Below, piece by piece: positions 6,854 to 6,871 of a stretch of 6,871 nt of DNA. The notes under the pieces are model-generated. The model had not been told where the DNA came from, searched no databases, and was given only the letters and a program-made list of their open reading frames with translations. Positions within the stretch are counted from its first letter, which is position 1; each line of letters opens with the position of its first letter. The position numbers were made by a program, and so were the translations under genes. The DNA comes from an uncultured Blautia sp. (lineage in GTDB: Bacteria; Bacillota_A; Clostridia; Lachnospirales; Lachnospiraceae): the NCBI GenBank assembly GCA_905209435.1, contig CAJLTE010000134.1, forward strand, positions 1 to 6,871, in the 5' to 3' direction.

Positions 6854-6871
6854 TCAGGCTGTTTCCGGTTT
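6854..6871 (-). CDS. Possible C-terminal end of an upstream gene (clpX suspected)
   Basis: In one minus-strand frame the last bases read Lys-Pro-Glu-Thr-Ala followed by two consecutive TGA stops (6856-6854 and 6853-6851). The first stop is 20 bases before the lon ATG, a typical operon spacing. In many Firmicutes the gene before lon is clpX, so this could be its tail, but five residues cannot identify a protein and the frame itself could be chance. Confidence 0.3.
   Translation of the reverse strand, partial: KPETA

Noticed and set aside
1..6871. Mobile element, CRISPR array, toxin-antitoxin or defence system
   Set aside because: No direct-repeat array, transposase, integrase, terminal repeats or small paired genes were found; all sizeable genes are standard housekeeping genes.

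Overview
The window reads as a compact housekeeping stretch from a low-to-moderate GC Firmicute, most likely class Clostridia and probably family Lachnospiraceae. This rests on how closely the proteins resemble clostridial versions, on strong AGGAGG-type ribosome binding sites, on a consensus sigma-A promoter and on the gene content; no marker gene fixes the genus. Every gene lies on the minus strand, so transcription runs from the right edge to the left edge.

In transcription order, the right edge holds a probable last few codons of an upstream gene (6854-6871). Then come lon (ATP-dependent protease, 6833-4521), ysxC/engB (GTPase of large-subunit ribosome assembly, 4460-3855), ecfA1 (3767-2922), ecfA2 (2931-2047), ecfT (2050-1247) and truA (tRNA pseudouridine synthase, 1111-371). 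ecfA1, ecfA2 and ecfT overlap end to end and encode the shared energising module of ECF-type vitamin/metal importers; no substrate-binding S component is present. A long hairpin with a six-U tail (305-357) ends the truA transcript.

The left 300 bases contain no gene but are rich in signals. They hold phased A-tracts, a perfect TTGACA-17-TATAAT promoter pointing left, a roughly 160-nt leader RNA able to form several partly exclusive helices, and an AGGAGG site three bases from the left edge. The gene it serves begins just outside the window. The known Firmicutes order ecfA1-ecfA2-ecfT-truA-rplM-rpsI suggests it is rplM (ribosomal protein L13), but this cannot be seen here.

The genes combine protein quality control (Lon), ribosome assembly (YsxC), micronutrient uptake (ECF module), tRNA modification (TruA) and, by inference, ribosomal protein synthesis. 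No mobile element, CRISPR array, defence system or phage gene was seen. The feature most worth a second look is the structured leader at 12-162. Other curiosities are the coupling of lon-ysxC to the ECF-truA block and several intergenic hairpins.
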